The notes under the pieces: generated by a model
Seen by the model: the letters and a program-made list of their open reading frames with translations, nothing else
What the model was told of the DNA's origin: nothing
Database searches by the model: none
Source of the DNA: DATBGZ01 sp963803115
GTDB taxonomy: Bacteria; Actinomycetota; Actinomycetes; Mycobacteriales; Micromonosporaceae
Assembly (NCBI GenBank): GCA_963803115.1
Contig: CAWDLN010000010.1
Span: 105,111-169,110, forward strand
Length of the DNA: 64,000 nt
Direction of reading: 5' to 3'
In this document: piece after piece, positions 18,936-27,298 of the stretch
Numbering within the stretch: position 1 is the stretch's first letter
How the letters are laid out: each line of letters begins with the position of its first letter
Position numbers and translations under genes: made by a program

Positions 18936-19825
18936 CGGGGCGCCCGCAGCGTCGCTTCGGTGGCCACGGCCCGCGTCAACGTGCGGCGCAGCACGATGTC
19001 CAGGCCCTCGGTGCGCATCCGGCCCTCGAGTAGAAGCATCACATCGAGGCAGCCGAGCACCGGGTAGGCGACCGCGTTGACCAGCACGGCCGCGCCGGCC
19101 AACACGATGTTGTCCACGGTCGCGGACGGCGAGGTAAAGAACAGCTCGACCAGCGCGATGGTGGCGAGGATCAGCGCGAGCCGGATCAGCGCCCAGCTCA
19201 GCCAACCGAGTAGCCGGATCCACACGGCCCGGAGCGCGTCCCGGCTCGCCAGCCGAACCGAGCGCAGCAGGGCCGAGCCGGGCCCGCGCGCTTCGATGAC
19301 GGCCGCCGGTGCGGCCAGCCCGACCAGGCCGTACGGCAATGGCCAGAGGACGGCCACCAGCAGTCCGGCGGCGACGAATCCCCCGTCCTGCAAGGGCTCC
19401 AGGACCACGAGGAACGGCAGCGCCGTCGCCGCCGCGGCGACGAGCATGGCGGTCAGCGCGATGACGCCGACCGAAACCGGTCGTGGCGCCGGCCGAGGTG
19501 GCGCGGCGGCACCCAGCAGCGCCCGTCCGCCATCGGCTGCGGCGATACCGCCGATGATCGCGATGATCAACGCATCGGTGCCGAACCCCGCCAGCAGGAG
19601 CAGCCCGAACTCGCGGAGCCGACCGGTCGCGGGGAAGAGGCTGATGTCCTGATCGGCGAGGCGTCGCAATGGAAACAACAGCGCCTGCTCGACGACCGCC
19701 AGCAGCACGCCCACTCCGATCAATCGGCCCGGCCGGACACGCAGCAGCACCACCGCGGCGTCGAGCAGCTCACCGGTGGTGAGCGGTCGCAGCGGCAGGG
19801 CACCCGCACGGGTGAGATCGGACAC
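18932..19825 (-). CDS. Polytopic membrane protein, first gene of the MoxR cluster
   Basis: A 297-residue protein with about six hydrophobic segments and no catalytic motif that I recognise. The N terminus LPLRPLTTGELLDAAVVLLR is typical of actinobacterial membrane proteins related to the membrane domain of glycerophosphodiester phosphodiesterases. It begins at GTG 19825, and its stop overlaps the DUF4129 start by four bases. It is divergent from mtrA across 279 bp, so that gap holds the operon's promoter. Confidence 0.7.
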   Translation of the reverse strand: MSDLTRAGALPLRPLTTGELLDAAVVLLRVRPGRLIGVGVLLAVVEQALLFPLRRLADQDISLFPATGRLREFGLLLLAGFGTDALIIAIIGGIAAADGGRALLGAAAPPRPAPRPVSVGVIALTAMLVAAAATALPFLVVLEPLQDGGFVAAGLLVAVLWPLPYGLVGLAAPAAVIEARGPGSALLRSVRLASRDALRAVWIRLLGWLSWALIRLALILATIALVELFFTSPSATVDNIVLAGAAVLVNAVAYPVLGCLDVMLLLEGRMRTEGLDIVLRRTLTRAVATEATLRAPR

Positions 19826-20104
19826 GGACTGGCTCCCGGACTTGACCGGGCCTCATGGTGACATGCCCGGATAACCCGCTCGACCCCGGCGTCCCACGAA
19901 AACGATCAAGCACACGCGGTGCCTACCCAGCGGGCGACCAAATGATCAGGTCTCGCGAGTCATTCTCGCGGGTGGTATGAACCACGCCATTCTTCTCAAT
20001 AGGTGTTGATCGGGGGATCGGGTAGTCTCGGCAGCGCCTCGTACGACGCGACACCCCTCCTCCGACGGTGCCGCTCCCCCGGTCGAAGATGGAATATTGA
20101 CGCC
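19826..20104. promoter_or_regulatory. Divergent intergenic region between the MoxR cluster and mtrA
   Basis: A 279-bp gap that must carry promoters for both directions. It contains a repeated TCTCGCG pair around CTCGCGAG (about 19952-19976) that could be an operator. No confident -35/-10 hexamers or RNA structure. Confidence 0.4.
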
Positions 20105-20794
20105 ATGAGAGCCCGTGTGCTGGTGGTCGACGACGACCCCGCCCTCGCCGAGATGCTCGGCATCGTGCTGCGGAGCGAAGGCTTCCTGCCCTCGTTCGTG
20201 GCCGACGGGGAGCGGGCGTTGGCCGCGTTTCGCGAAGCCCGCCCCGATATCGTCTTGCTGGACCTGATGCTGCCCGGAATGAGTGGCATCGATGTGTGTC
20301 GCGCCATCCGGGCCGAGGCTGGGGTTCCGATCGTCATGCTCACGGCGAAGACTGACACCGTCGACGTGGTGCTCGGGCTCGAGTCCGGCGCGGACGACTA
20401 TGTGGTGAAGCCGTTCAAGCCTAAGGAGCTCGTAGCTCGCATGCGGGCCCGGCTGCGTCGGGGCGAGGACGTCGCGCCGGAGCTGCTCAGCATCGGCCCG
20501 AACGGGAACCAGATCACGATCGACGTGCCGGCGCACACCGTGCTGCGCAACGGCGACGAGGTGAAGCTGACTCCGCTCGAGTTCGATCTGCTCGTGGCGC
20601 TGGCCCGCAAGCCTCGTCAGGTGTTCACCCGCGAGGTCCTGTTGGAACAGGTCTGGGGGTACCGGCACGCGGCGGACACCAGACTCGTGAACGTGCACGT
20701 TCAGCGCCTGCGCGCCAAGATCGAACCAGATCCGGAGCGGCCCGAGGTGATCCTCACCGTCCGCGGAGTCGGCTACAAGGCTGGAACAGCCTGA
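20105..20794 (+). CDS. mtrA: Two-component response regulator MtrA
   Basis: OmpR-family response regulator of the conserved actinobacterial MtrAB system, controlling cell division, cell-wall and osmotic genes and, in streptomycetes, development. The protein has 229 residues from ATG 20105, the conserved MRARVLVVDDDPALAEML start. The receiver domain has the acidic pocket DDD at residues 9-11, phospho-acceptor Asp53 (VLLDLMLPG), Thr in VMLTAK and Lys in VVKPF. The winged-helix domain ends with NVHVQRLRAKIEPDP and VRGVGYKAG. Followed 12 bp later by mtrB. Confidence 0.96.
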   Translation: MRARVLVVDDDPALAEMLGIVLRSEGFLPSFVADGERALAAFREARPDIVLLDLMLPGMSGIDVCRAIRAEAGVPIVMLTAKTDTVDVVLGLESGADDYVVKPFKPKELVARMRARLRRGEDVAPELLSIGPNGNQITIDVPAHTVLRNGDEVKLTPLEFDLLVALARKPRQVFTREVLLEQVWGYRHAADTRLVNVHVQRLRAKIEPDPERPEVILTVRGVGYKAGTA

Positions 20795-20806
20795 TCGGCG
20801 GCGTCC

Positions 20807-22486
20807 ATGCTCCGGCCTCCCCACCCCGCATCCGTGCTCGCTTATCTTCGCCGAGCGTGGCGACGTTCGTTGCAGCTGCGCATGGTGACCATCACAGTCG
20901 CCACGACCGGTGTGGTCATGGTCGTCTTCGGCCTCATCGTCGGTTCGTTGATCACGAATGGGTTGATCCGCGGCAAGGAGGACACGGCCCGGGCGACGGT
21001 CGACAAGAGCACCCGCGAGGCAGTGACTCTGCTCAATGGGCAGATCTCCGGCATCCGGGATCCGCTGGCCATTCCCAACATCGCCTCGGTGGTCAACACG
21101 CTCAGCAAGGCCGACGGTGTGAAGGTGGCAATCCTGCCCGAGCCGGTCGAGTCCCTTCCGGCCGAGGAACAGCTCGTGATCCAGTCGCCGGGAGTTACCG
21201 ACGGCCTCCGCACGGCCGTTCGCACAGAGGGCTTTGTCTCGCAGCGCGTCGAACTCGACCTCGGTGACGGACCCCAGCTCTACCTGGTCTACGGACGGCA
21301 GCTCGAACCGAGCTGGGGCAAGGTCCAGGCGTTCTACTTCTTCCCGTTGAGCGATGTCGTGAGTCAGGCGCAGCTCGTGGTCAACACGATCACCGTCACC
21401 GGCATCGCCATCGTCGCGGTGATCGGTCTGGTCGTGTTCTTCGTGACCCGGTTGGTGGTCAACCCCGTCCGCGTCGCGGCCCGGACCGCGCAACGGCTCT
21501 CGAACGGGCTGCTCGATCAACGGATGGAGGTCAGCGGCGAGGACGACCTGGCGGCGCTCGCCGCGTCGTTCAACCAGATGGCGGAGACCCTGCAACGACA
21601 CATCCTGCGGCTGGAGGACATGTCCCGGCTGCAGCGCCGGTTCACCTCCGACGTCTCGCACGAACTGCGTACCCCGCTGACCACGGTGCGGATGGCCGCG
21701 GACCTCCTGTTCAACTCGCGCGACGACTTTGACCCAGCCGTCGCGCGCAGCGCCGAGCTGCTGCAGACCGAGCTCGATCGCTTCGAGTCTCTGCTCTCGG
21801 AGCTGCTCGAGATCAGCCGCTTCGATGCGGGATTCGCCGCGCTCGATGCCGAACCAACCAACCTCGGGCCGCTACTGCAGCGCGTGGTGGACCGGTTGGA
21901 GTCGGTGGCAGAACGTGCCAACGTCGCCCTTCATGTGGACCTGCCGGCCGATCCAGTGATCGTCGAGGTCGACGTGCGGCGAGTAGAGCGGATCCTGCGC
22001 AATCTGATCGGCAACGCGATTGAGCACGGGGAGGGCAAGCCGGTCAAGGTACGGCTGGCGGTGCGCGAGGGCGCCGCCGCGATCACGGTGCGGGACTATG
22101 GAGTCGGGCTCAAGCCGGGCGAGGAAAAGCTGGTCTTCAACCGGTTCTGGCGCGCCGACCCGTCCCGGGCCCGGCAGACCGGCGGCACGGGCCTCGGCCT
22201 GTCCATCAGCGTCGAGGACGCCCGACTGCACGGCGGTTGGCTCGAGGCGTGGGGCGCGCCCGGACAGGGGGCGCAGTTCCGGCTGACGCTACCGACCCGA
22301 TCTGGCCGGCGTCTGGTCTCCTCGCCGCTGCGTCTCGTGCCGACGGACTTCCGACCACCCAAGGAGGCGGAGCCGGAACCTCGGATCGCCGCGCAGCCGC
22401 CCGTACCGGCCGGCCCGGCCGTCCTCCCCGCGGTCCGGTCCGAGCCGTCCGGTGCGGCCGTGGACGGAGGTCGGGGCCGTGTTTGA
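20807..22486 (+). CDS. mtrB: Two-component sensor histidine kinase MtrB
   Basis: Membrane kinase partner of MtrA. The protein has 559 residues: a TM helix near residues 25-50 (VTITVATTGVVMVVFGLIVG), an extracytoplasmic sensor region to about residue 190, a second TM (VVNTITVTGIAIVAVIGLVV), a HAMP linker, the dimerisation H-box SDVSHELRTPLTT (His about 285) and the ATPase domain with N box NLIGNAIEHGEG, G1 DYGVGLKPGE and G2 GGTGLGLSI. The C-terminal Pro/Ala-rich tail is typical of actinobacterial MtrB. Its end overlaps lpqB by eight bases, as expected for the mtrAB-lpqB operon. Confidence 0.95.
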   Translation: MLRPPHPASVLAYLRRAWRRSLQLRMVTITVATTGVVMVVFGLIVGSLITNGLIRGKEDTARATVDKSTREAVTLLNGQISGIRDPLAIPNIASVVNTLSKADGVKVAILPEPVESLPAEEQLVIQSPGVTDGLRTAVRTEGFVSQRVELDLGDGPQLYLVYGRQLEPSWGKVQAFYFFPLSDVVSQAQLVVNTITVTGIAIVAVIGLVVFFVTRLVVNPVRVAARTAQRLSNGLLDQRMEVSGEDDLAALAASFNQMAETLQRHILRLEDMSRLQRRFTSDVSHELRTPLTTVRMAADLLFNSRDDFDPAVARSAELLQTELDRFESLLSELLEISRFDAGFAALDAEPTNLGPLLQRVVDRLESVAERANVALHVDLPADPVIVEVDVRRVERILRNLIGNAIEHGEGKPVKVRLAVREGAAAITVRDYGVGLKPGEEKLVFNRFWRADPSRARQTGGTGLGLSISVEDARLHGGWLEAWGAPGQGAQFRLTLPTRSGRRLVSSPLRLVPTDFRPPKEAEPEPRIAAQPPVPAGPAVLPAVRSEPSGAAVDGGRGRV

Positions 22487-24257
22487 GCGACGCGAGCGCT
22501 GGTTGCCGTCCGTCTTGGCCGTCGTGCTGATGCTTGGCCTTACCGCGTGCGGAATCTCTGCCCAGAGCGATCCGGTCGACGAAGGCGACGCCGTCGTGGG
22601 CGGATCGACGGTGACCGATACCGATATGCGGCCTCCACCGGACCCGAACTCGGCCGTCTCCAACGAGGATCTGGTGCGCGACTTCCTCATGGCCGCCGCG
22701 GGTGGGGGCGCGTCCGCCAACGACCAGGTGAAGAAGTACCTGACCCAGAACGCGCTCGACCGGTGGCGTGCTCCGGATCAGGCCGACAACCCGCCGCTGA
22801 CGATCGTCCGGATCGTGGGCGGGCCGACCACCGGCGTGGCGGTCGGCCTCCGGACGCCGGTAACGGTCGACCTCCAGGTGGTTGGCCAGATGACCGACCA
22901 GGGCCGGGTTGACGAGCTGGCCGACCTGACCCAGAGCCGGGTGACGTTCTGGGTCGTGCGGGACGAGCAGAACCAGACCAACCGACGCATCGATGAGATC
23001 GGCGGGGCACCACCCGGGTTGTTGCTCAGCGACGAGGCGCTGACCAACTTCTACCGGATCCAGCCGGTCTACTTCTGGGATCAGGGCTACACCACACTCG
23101 TGCCCGACCCGCGGTACCTGCCGCTGACGATCAAGCCCGATCAACGGGCCAGGCGCCTGCTGGATTGGCTCGCCGCCGGACCGTCGGCCTTGCTCGTCGG
23201 TGGCGTGCAGCGTCTGCCGGCGGGAACCACCGTCACCGACAACGTCGTCACGAGAGACGACGGCAAATTGCAGGTGAAGCTCAGCGCCCAGGCGGCCGGC
23301 GGCGGCGACCCCAACGTCCTGCGCCGTCTGCTGTTCGAGCTGCAGTGGACGCTGTCGGTGAATGGGAGCACGCCGCGGCTCGAGCTCTACATCGACGACA
23401 AGTTGGTCACCGTGCCGGCCTCGGACGTGGAGTTCTTCGACCAGAACCACAGCTACTCCTACAAGGGTCCGGCACAGCGGTTCAACATCACCCAAGAGCG
23501 GAAGGTGGTTGCCCTGCCCGTCGGAATCCCGGCGGCACCCGTCATCTCCGCCCCGGAGAACGCGGATGTGTACTTGGCCGCGGTCGGCAACGATCAGAAG
23601 ATCGCCGCGTACGTGCGAATCGATGGAGCCGGACGGCGCTACCTGCAGATCGTGCGAGACGGCGCACCCGGTCACGTCGACGCGCACGTGCCCAGGTCCG
23701 ACAGCCTCGGGCGCCCGGCGTTCGTCCCCGGCCTGCCCGACGTGGTCCTGATTCCGACCGGTGGTCCGGACGGGCGCCTCATGGCGGTCTCCGCCAAGGA
23801 CGGCACCTACACCAACGTCACGCGCAACATCGCCGGGGTGACGTCCGCGACGGTGTCACCGGACGGGCGGCGGATCGCTTTCGTCGCCGATGACCAAGCG
23901 TATGTCTCCTCGTTGATCGTGGCTAATAACACGGTGACCGTGGGCTCCAACGCCCGACCGATTCTGGCCGGACAACTCGCGGCGTCAGCCATCACCTGGA
24001 CCTCCGAGTCGTGGCTGTACGTGGCCGGTACGGCCGGTGGTGCGCCGGCGATGTGGAAGGTGACCGCGGATGGCGTCGTCGCGCAGAACCTCTCCGCCAA
24101 CATGGGCGGGTTGGAGGTGCGCGACCTGGTCGCCTATCCACAGTGGCTGGTGCGGGGCAGCGGCGACGTGCTGGCCCTCACCCCACGGGGGGTGTACACC
24201 TTCCAGACCCTGTTCACCCAGGAGACCTCGCTGCAGTCGCCGTTCTTCGGCAGCTGA
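22479..24257 (+). CDS. lpqB: Lipoprotein LpqB
   Basis: Exported lipoprotein that modulates MtrB activity in mycobacteria. The protein has 592 residues from GTG 22479, eight bases after GGAGG inside the end of mtrB. The signal peptide ends in the lipobox LTAC (Cys24) after a hydrophobic run. Two domains follow: an N-terminal GerMN-like half (around residues 60-320) and a C-terminal beta-propeller (SPDGRRIAFVADDQAYVSS is a recognisable blade). Its order after mtrAB is invariant in actinobacteria and supports the identification. Confidence 0.93.
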   Translation: MFERRERWLPSVLAVVLMLGLTACGISAQSDPVDEGDAVVGGSTVTDTDMRPPPDPNSAVSNEDLVRDFLMAAAGGGASANDQVKKYLTQNALDRWRAPDQADNPPLTIVRIVGGPTTGVAVGLRTPVTVDLQVVGQMTDQGRVDELADLTQSRVTFWVVRDEQNQTNRRIDEIGGAPPGLLLSDEALTNFYRIQPVYFWDQGYTTLVPDPRYLPLTIKPDQRARRLLDWLAAGPSALLVGGVQRLPAGTTVTDNVVTRDDGKLQVKLSAQAAGGGDPNVLRRLLFELQWTLSVNGSTPRLELYIDDKLVTVPASDVEFFDQNHSYSYKGPAQRFNITQERKVVALPVGIPAAPVISAPENADVYLAAVGNDQKIAAYVRIDGAGRRYLQIVRDGAPGHVDAHVPRSDSLGRPAFVPGLPDVVLIPTGGPDGRLMAVSAKDGTYTNVTRNIAGVTSATVSPDGRRIAFVADDQAYVSSLIVANNTVTVGSNARPILAGQLAASAITWTSESWLYVAGTAGGAPAMWKVTADGVVAQNLSANMGGLEVRDLVAYPQWLVRGSGDVLALTPRGVYTFQTLFTQETSLQSPFFGS

Positions 24258-24269
24258 CGTTCGTCGCCA

Positions 24270-24289
24270 CTGTCCACAGTTTGTCCACA
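24270..24289 (+). other. Pair of DnaA-box-like 9-mers
   Basis: CTGTCCACA at 24270 and TTGTCCACA at 24281, eleven bases apart, match the high-GC DnaA box YYNTCCACA. They lie in the 79-bp lpqB-comF gap. Only two sites, so this is not an origin; a role in DnaA titration or comF control is speculative. Confidence 0.3.
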
Positions 24290-24336
24290 GGGGACGGTTC
24301 CGTCTGGCGCCGGCCAACTCAACATCGCACGCTGAC

Positions 24337-25056
24337 GTGGTGGGCATAGTTCTCGCGACCCTGCTCGACCTGGTCATGCCGGCGGCATGCGCCGGATGTG
24401 GTGCATCTGCCCGTACCGGGGTCTGCCCGACCTGCGCCGCCGATCTGGCCCAGCCGCCGACGCCGCGACGTCCCCGGCCAGTGCCACCGGGACTGCCGGC
24501 GTGCCTGAGCGGCGGCGACTACGACGGGAGTCGGCGGTTGCTGATCCTTGCCTACAAGGAACGCAACCAGCACTCGCTGGCCGGACCGCTCGGCGATGCC
24601 CTGGGTGCGGTGGTCCGAGCGGGCTGGTCGGGACCAGCGCCCGTGGCCGTCATTCCCATTCCTGGTACGGCCGCCTCGGTGCGGGCGCGCCATGGCGACC
24701 ACATGCTGCGGTTGGCGCGGCGGGCGACGGCACGGCTGCGCGCCGTCGGGTGTCCGGCCGCCGTGGCCGTACCGTTGCGGGCGCTGCCCAAGGCTGACTC
24801 GGCGCACCTCGACCGGGAGCAACGCGCGATCGCCGCGCGGCAGGCGTTCGCCGTTCGCCGCCGATGGCGGAACGGGCCCCGGATCGCGGCTCTGCGCTCG
24901 CTCGCGGACGAGGGCGCCGTGGTCCTGGTCGACGACGTGTTGACGACCGGATCAACCCTGGCGGCGGCCGCGACCCGGCTGCTCGAAGTTGGCGTCCCAG
25001 TCACCTTCGCCGCCACGGTGGCCGCCACCCGCCTTCGCGGCTCCGGCGCACTCTGA
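24337..25056 (+). CDS. ComF family phosphoribosyltransferase-like protein
   Basis: A 239-residue protein of the ComF/GntX family, linked in other bacteria to DNA uptake or DNA repair. An N-terminal zinc ribbon (CAGCGASARTGVCPTC) is followed by a type-I phosphoribosyltransferase fold with the PRPP loop VVLVDDVLTTGSTLAAA. The adjacent VIPIPGTAASVRARHGDHM is typical of the family. Start GTG 24337 (GTG 24340 is equally possible); it lies 79 bp after lpqB, the same position as in mycobacteria. True PRT activity has not been shown for most members. Confidence 0.88.
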   Translation: MVGIVLATLLDLVMPAACAGCGASARTGVCPTCAADLAQPPTPRRPRPVPPGLPACLSGGDYDGSRRLLILAYKERNQHSLAGPLGDALGAVVRAGWSGPAPVAVIPIPGTAASVRARHGDHMLRLARRATARLRAVGCPAAVAVPLRALPKADSAHLDREQRAIAARQAFAVRRRWRNGPRIAALRSLADEGAVVLVDDVLTTGSTLAAAATRLLEVGVPVTFAATVAATRLRGSGAL

Positions 25057-25533
25057 ACCTGGACTCCGAAGCCGAACGCCGAGGCCAGTCGACGTTGTGA
25101 TCGCCGGGCACGAAACACGCCGTTGCACGGCCGAAATCCGCGCCAGCTGACCATTTCTCGTGATCCCGGTGCACCGACGCGCCGCGCCAGGCCCGCGATT
25201 CCGCACCACGCGATCACCGCCACGGGATCACCGCCACGCGATCAACACCACGCGATCAACACCACGCGATCAACACCACGCGATCAACACCACGCGATCA
25301 AGAGGTCCGACCCGATCCAGCCAACACCGATGTGGGTTGCCGGCTGCGCGGGCGGAGCGAGCGCCAAAAGCACTGTATGGGCGGATCCCAGGTGAGCAGT
25401 TATGAACGATGGGGTGACTGTTTGGCGTAGAGGAGTTAGCGTCGATGACCACGGGCAGTTCACTCGCCCGGGAGGAGGTCCTCGGATCGCTGCCCGTTTG
25501 CACAACGAAAGCAAACCTTGGGGGAGGTCACGA
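25057..25533. other. 477-bp gap between comF and hpf
   Basis: No credible gene. It holds a seven-copy 14-bp tandem array (25207-25300), a preceding 100-bp stretch with partly inverted GTGATC/CCGG segments, and probably the hpf promoter and leader. In-frame upstream start codons for hpf exist but lack a ribosome site as good as that before 25534. Confidence 0.6.
25207..25304. repeat. 14-bp tandem repeat array, seven units
   Basis: The core CACGCGATCA recurs at 25207, 25221 (one substitution), 25235, 25249, 25263, 25277 and 25291, joined by CCGC in the first units and ACAC later, giving an exact 14-bp period. Each core contains GATC. Intergenic, upstream of hpf; a period of 14 is not a multiple of three, so it is unlikely to be coding. 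Confidence 0.9.
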
Positions 25534-26157
25534 GTGGACGTCGTCGTCAAGGGTCGCAACGTTGAGGTGCCCGATCATTACCGGGTGCACGTCACCGAAA
25601 AGTTGCACAAGATCGAGCGGTACGACCAGAAGATCATCGAAGTTAGCGTTGAACTGCTCCACGAACGCAATCCTCGGCAGTCAGACAACTGCCAACGAAT
25701 TGAGATCACCTGTGTGTCTCGCGGCCCAGTGGTTCGGGCCGAGGCCTGCGCCAGCGACTTCTATGCCGCGTTGGACAAGGCAATCGACAAGCTGAACACC
25801 CGACTGCGTCGGGCGGCCGACCGCCGACGGGTCCACCGAGGGCGCCACGCCCCGGTATCGGTCGCGGCGGCCACGGCGCCGCTGGCGGCACTCAACAACA
25901 AGCAGCCCGAGAATCCGTCCGCGGTCGCTTTGGCCGAGCGGGAGGCGGAACTCGAAGACGCGGACCAGCCCTGGCACATCGCGCGAACCAAGGAGCACCC
26001 GAGCGAGCCGATTACCGTTGACGACGCGCTGTTCCAGATGGAGCTCGTCGGACACGACTTCTACCTGTTCCTCGACAAGGACTCGGGTCGACCGAGCGTG
26101 GTCTACCGCCGCCACAAGGGCTACGACTACGGCGTGATCAGTCTCGCCGCCGCCTGA
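25534..26157 (+). CDS. hpf: Ribosome hibernation promoting factor, long form
   Basis: Binds the 30S decoding region and dimerises or stores ribosomes in stationary phase or stress. The protein has 207 residues from GTG 25534, six bases after GGGGGAGG; longer in-frame starts are possible but less likely. The N-terminal S30AE domain (residues about 1-105, VDVVVKGRNVEVPDHYRVHV) is joined by a linker to the C-terminal dimerisation domain (EPITVDDALFQMELVGHDFYLFLDKDS, then VVYRRHKGYDYGVI), marking it as long HPF. It sits between comF and secA, as in other actinobacteria. Confidence 0.94.
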   Translation: MDVVVKGRNVEVPDHYRVHVTEKLHKIERYDQKIIEVSVELLHERNPRQSDNCQRIEITCVSRGPVVRAEACASDFYAALDKAIDKLNTRLRRAADRRRVHRGRHAPVSVAAATAPLAALNNKQPENPSAVALAEREAELEDADQPWHIARTKEHPSEPITVDDALFQMELVGHDFYLFLDKDSGRPSVVYRRHKGYDYGVISLAAA

Positions 26158-26180
26158 GCCCGTACTCCTATTGAACGTCA

Positions 26181-26206
26181 CGGTCCACCCGGGTTCGGGT
26201 GGACCG
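26181..26206. terminator. Hairpin between convergent hpf and GNAT genes
   Basis: Perfect 10-bp stem CGGTCCACCC / GGGTGGACCG with a six-base loop, in the 54-bp gap between two convergent genes. No strong T run on either strand, so it is probably a weak bidirectional terminator. Confidence 0.65.
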
Positions 26207-26211
26207 GTTGG

Positions 26212-27297
26212 TTAGCTCAGCCGTACCCACTGGATATCGTCGATTCTTGTGCCGTTCGGCCCGGGAAGCCGAGCGCGGTGGTAGCCCTCGCGTTCGAAGC
26301 CGGCGCGTTCCAGCACCCGTTGCGAAGCGATGTTGTCCGGGGCCGTGCCCGCGATCAGGCGGACGATGCCGACGTTGGCGAAGGCCCACTCCGCGACCAG
26401 GTTGACCGCTCGGGTGGTGTACCCCCGACCGCGCCATCGCGGGTCAAGGCTGTAGCCGATCATCGCCTGCTGCGTCGTTGATTCCCCGTAGTAGAGCCCG
26501 ATTTCGCCCGCGTAGTCACCTGTCGGCGCATCCCGGATCGTAAAGTCGGCACGCTGTCCAGCGAGCCAGCCCGACTGCGCCCGAGCACACTTCACGGTGA
26601 TCGCGGCAAGGTCCGGAGCGACCGGTGGTACGGATGTGGCCACCACATCGGGCAGTGACCGCAGCGCGAAGGTGTCGCTCGCGTCCCCCTCGACCATTGG
26701 TCGCAGGGTGATCACGCCATCAGTCAGTTTGCCGCCGGGCAGATCCGGGAGAACCCGCCTCGTGGGCTCGCCGGAGTCGGTGTTGAGCCGGGCCCACACG
26801 ATCTGGTCGTATCGTCCGCCGTCGCGACTCGAACCGCTGCCGCGCGCAACTCCCTCGCGGGTAAAGCCGGCCGCCATCGCAACCCGTTGGCTTGCTGTGT
26901 TCTCGATCTGGGTTTGCAGCACGAGCCGATCCACGCCGTGGCTGAGCACGTGGTCCGCGAGCAGCCGGGCCGCCTCGGTCGCCACTCCCCGGTTGCGGGC
27001 CCAGGGCGCGACCCAGTAGCCGATCTCGCCGCTTCCGTTGTGGTCCCGTCGACCGCCGCCACCGCCGAGTAGCCGGTCGCTATCGGGATCCGCGAACCCG
27101 TACGCCCATCCGCCCGCCTCGACCGCAGCCGGCGCTCCCTCACTGATCCACCAGAGCGCGTTCTCGCGCGTGTACGGGCTCGGCAGGAGCTGCAGGAATC
27201 GCTGGGTCAGCGGGTCGTCGCAGCCGGCGGCGAGGTCGTCGGCGTCGTCGGGCCGCAACGTTCGCAGCGCCACGTTCTTGCCGCGCAACACCTCCAT
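26212..27297 (-). CDS. Double-domain GNAT acetyltransferase (first of a tandem pair by position)
   Basis: A 361-residue protein made of two GNAT folds of the RimJ/RimL type. The first (about residues 1-165) has the acetyl-CoA loop WARNRGVATEAARLL; the second (about 185-355) has WRGRGYTTRAVNLVAEWAF and NIASQRVLERAGFEREG. The start ATG at 27297 is one base beyond the stop of the upstream GNAT gene, so the two are co-translated. Substrates are unknown; RimJ-like enzymes modify protein N termini, small molecules or antibiotics. In both folds the R/Q-x-x-G-x-G/A acetyl-CoA signature is retained. Confidence 0.82.
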   Translation of the reverse strand: MEVLRGKNVALRTLRPDDADDLAAGCDDPLTQRFLQLLPSPYTRENALWWISEGAPAAVEAGGWAYGFADPDSDRLLGGGGGRRDHNGSGEIGYWVAPWARNRGVATEAARLLADHVLSHGVDRLVLQTQIENTASQRVAMAAGFTREGVARGSGSSRDGGRYDQIVWARLNTDSGEPTRRVLPDLPGGKLTDGVITLRPMVEGDASDTFALRSLPDVVATSVPPVAPDLAAITVKCARAQSGWLAGQRADFTIRDAPTGDYAGEIGLYYGESTTQQAMIGYSLDPRWRGRGYTTRAVNLVAEWAFANVGIVRLIAGTAPDNIASQRVLERAGFEREGYHRARLPGPNGTRIDDIQWVRLS

Positions 27298-27298
27298 G

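Noticed and set aside
19946..21661. 571-residue antisense open frame across mtrA/mtrB
   Set aside because: Mirror of mtrA and mtrB, which are certain on the plus strand; its composition is typical of a GC-rich shadow frame.
22206..23687. 493-residue antisense open frame across lpqB
   Set aside because: lpqB is clear on the plus strand (lipobox, propeller, operon position); this frame has no motif.
24270..24289. Replication origin
   Set aside because: Only two DnaA-like boxes, no AT-rich unwinding element and no dnaA/dnaN nearby.
25207..25304. CRISPR array
   Set aside because: Tandem 14-bp units with four-base linkers; repeats are too short, there are no unique spacers and no cas genes.
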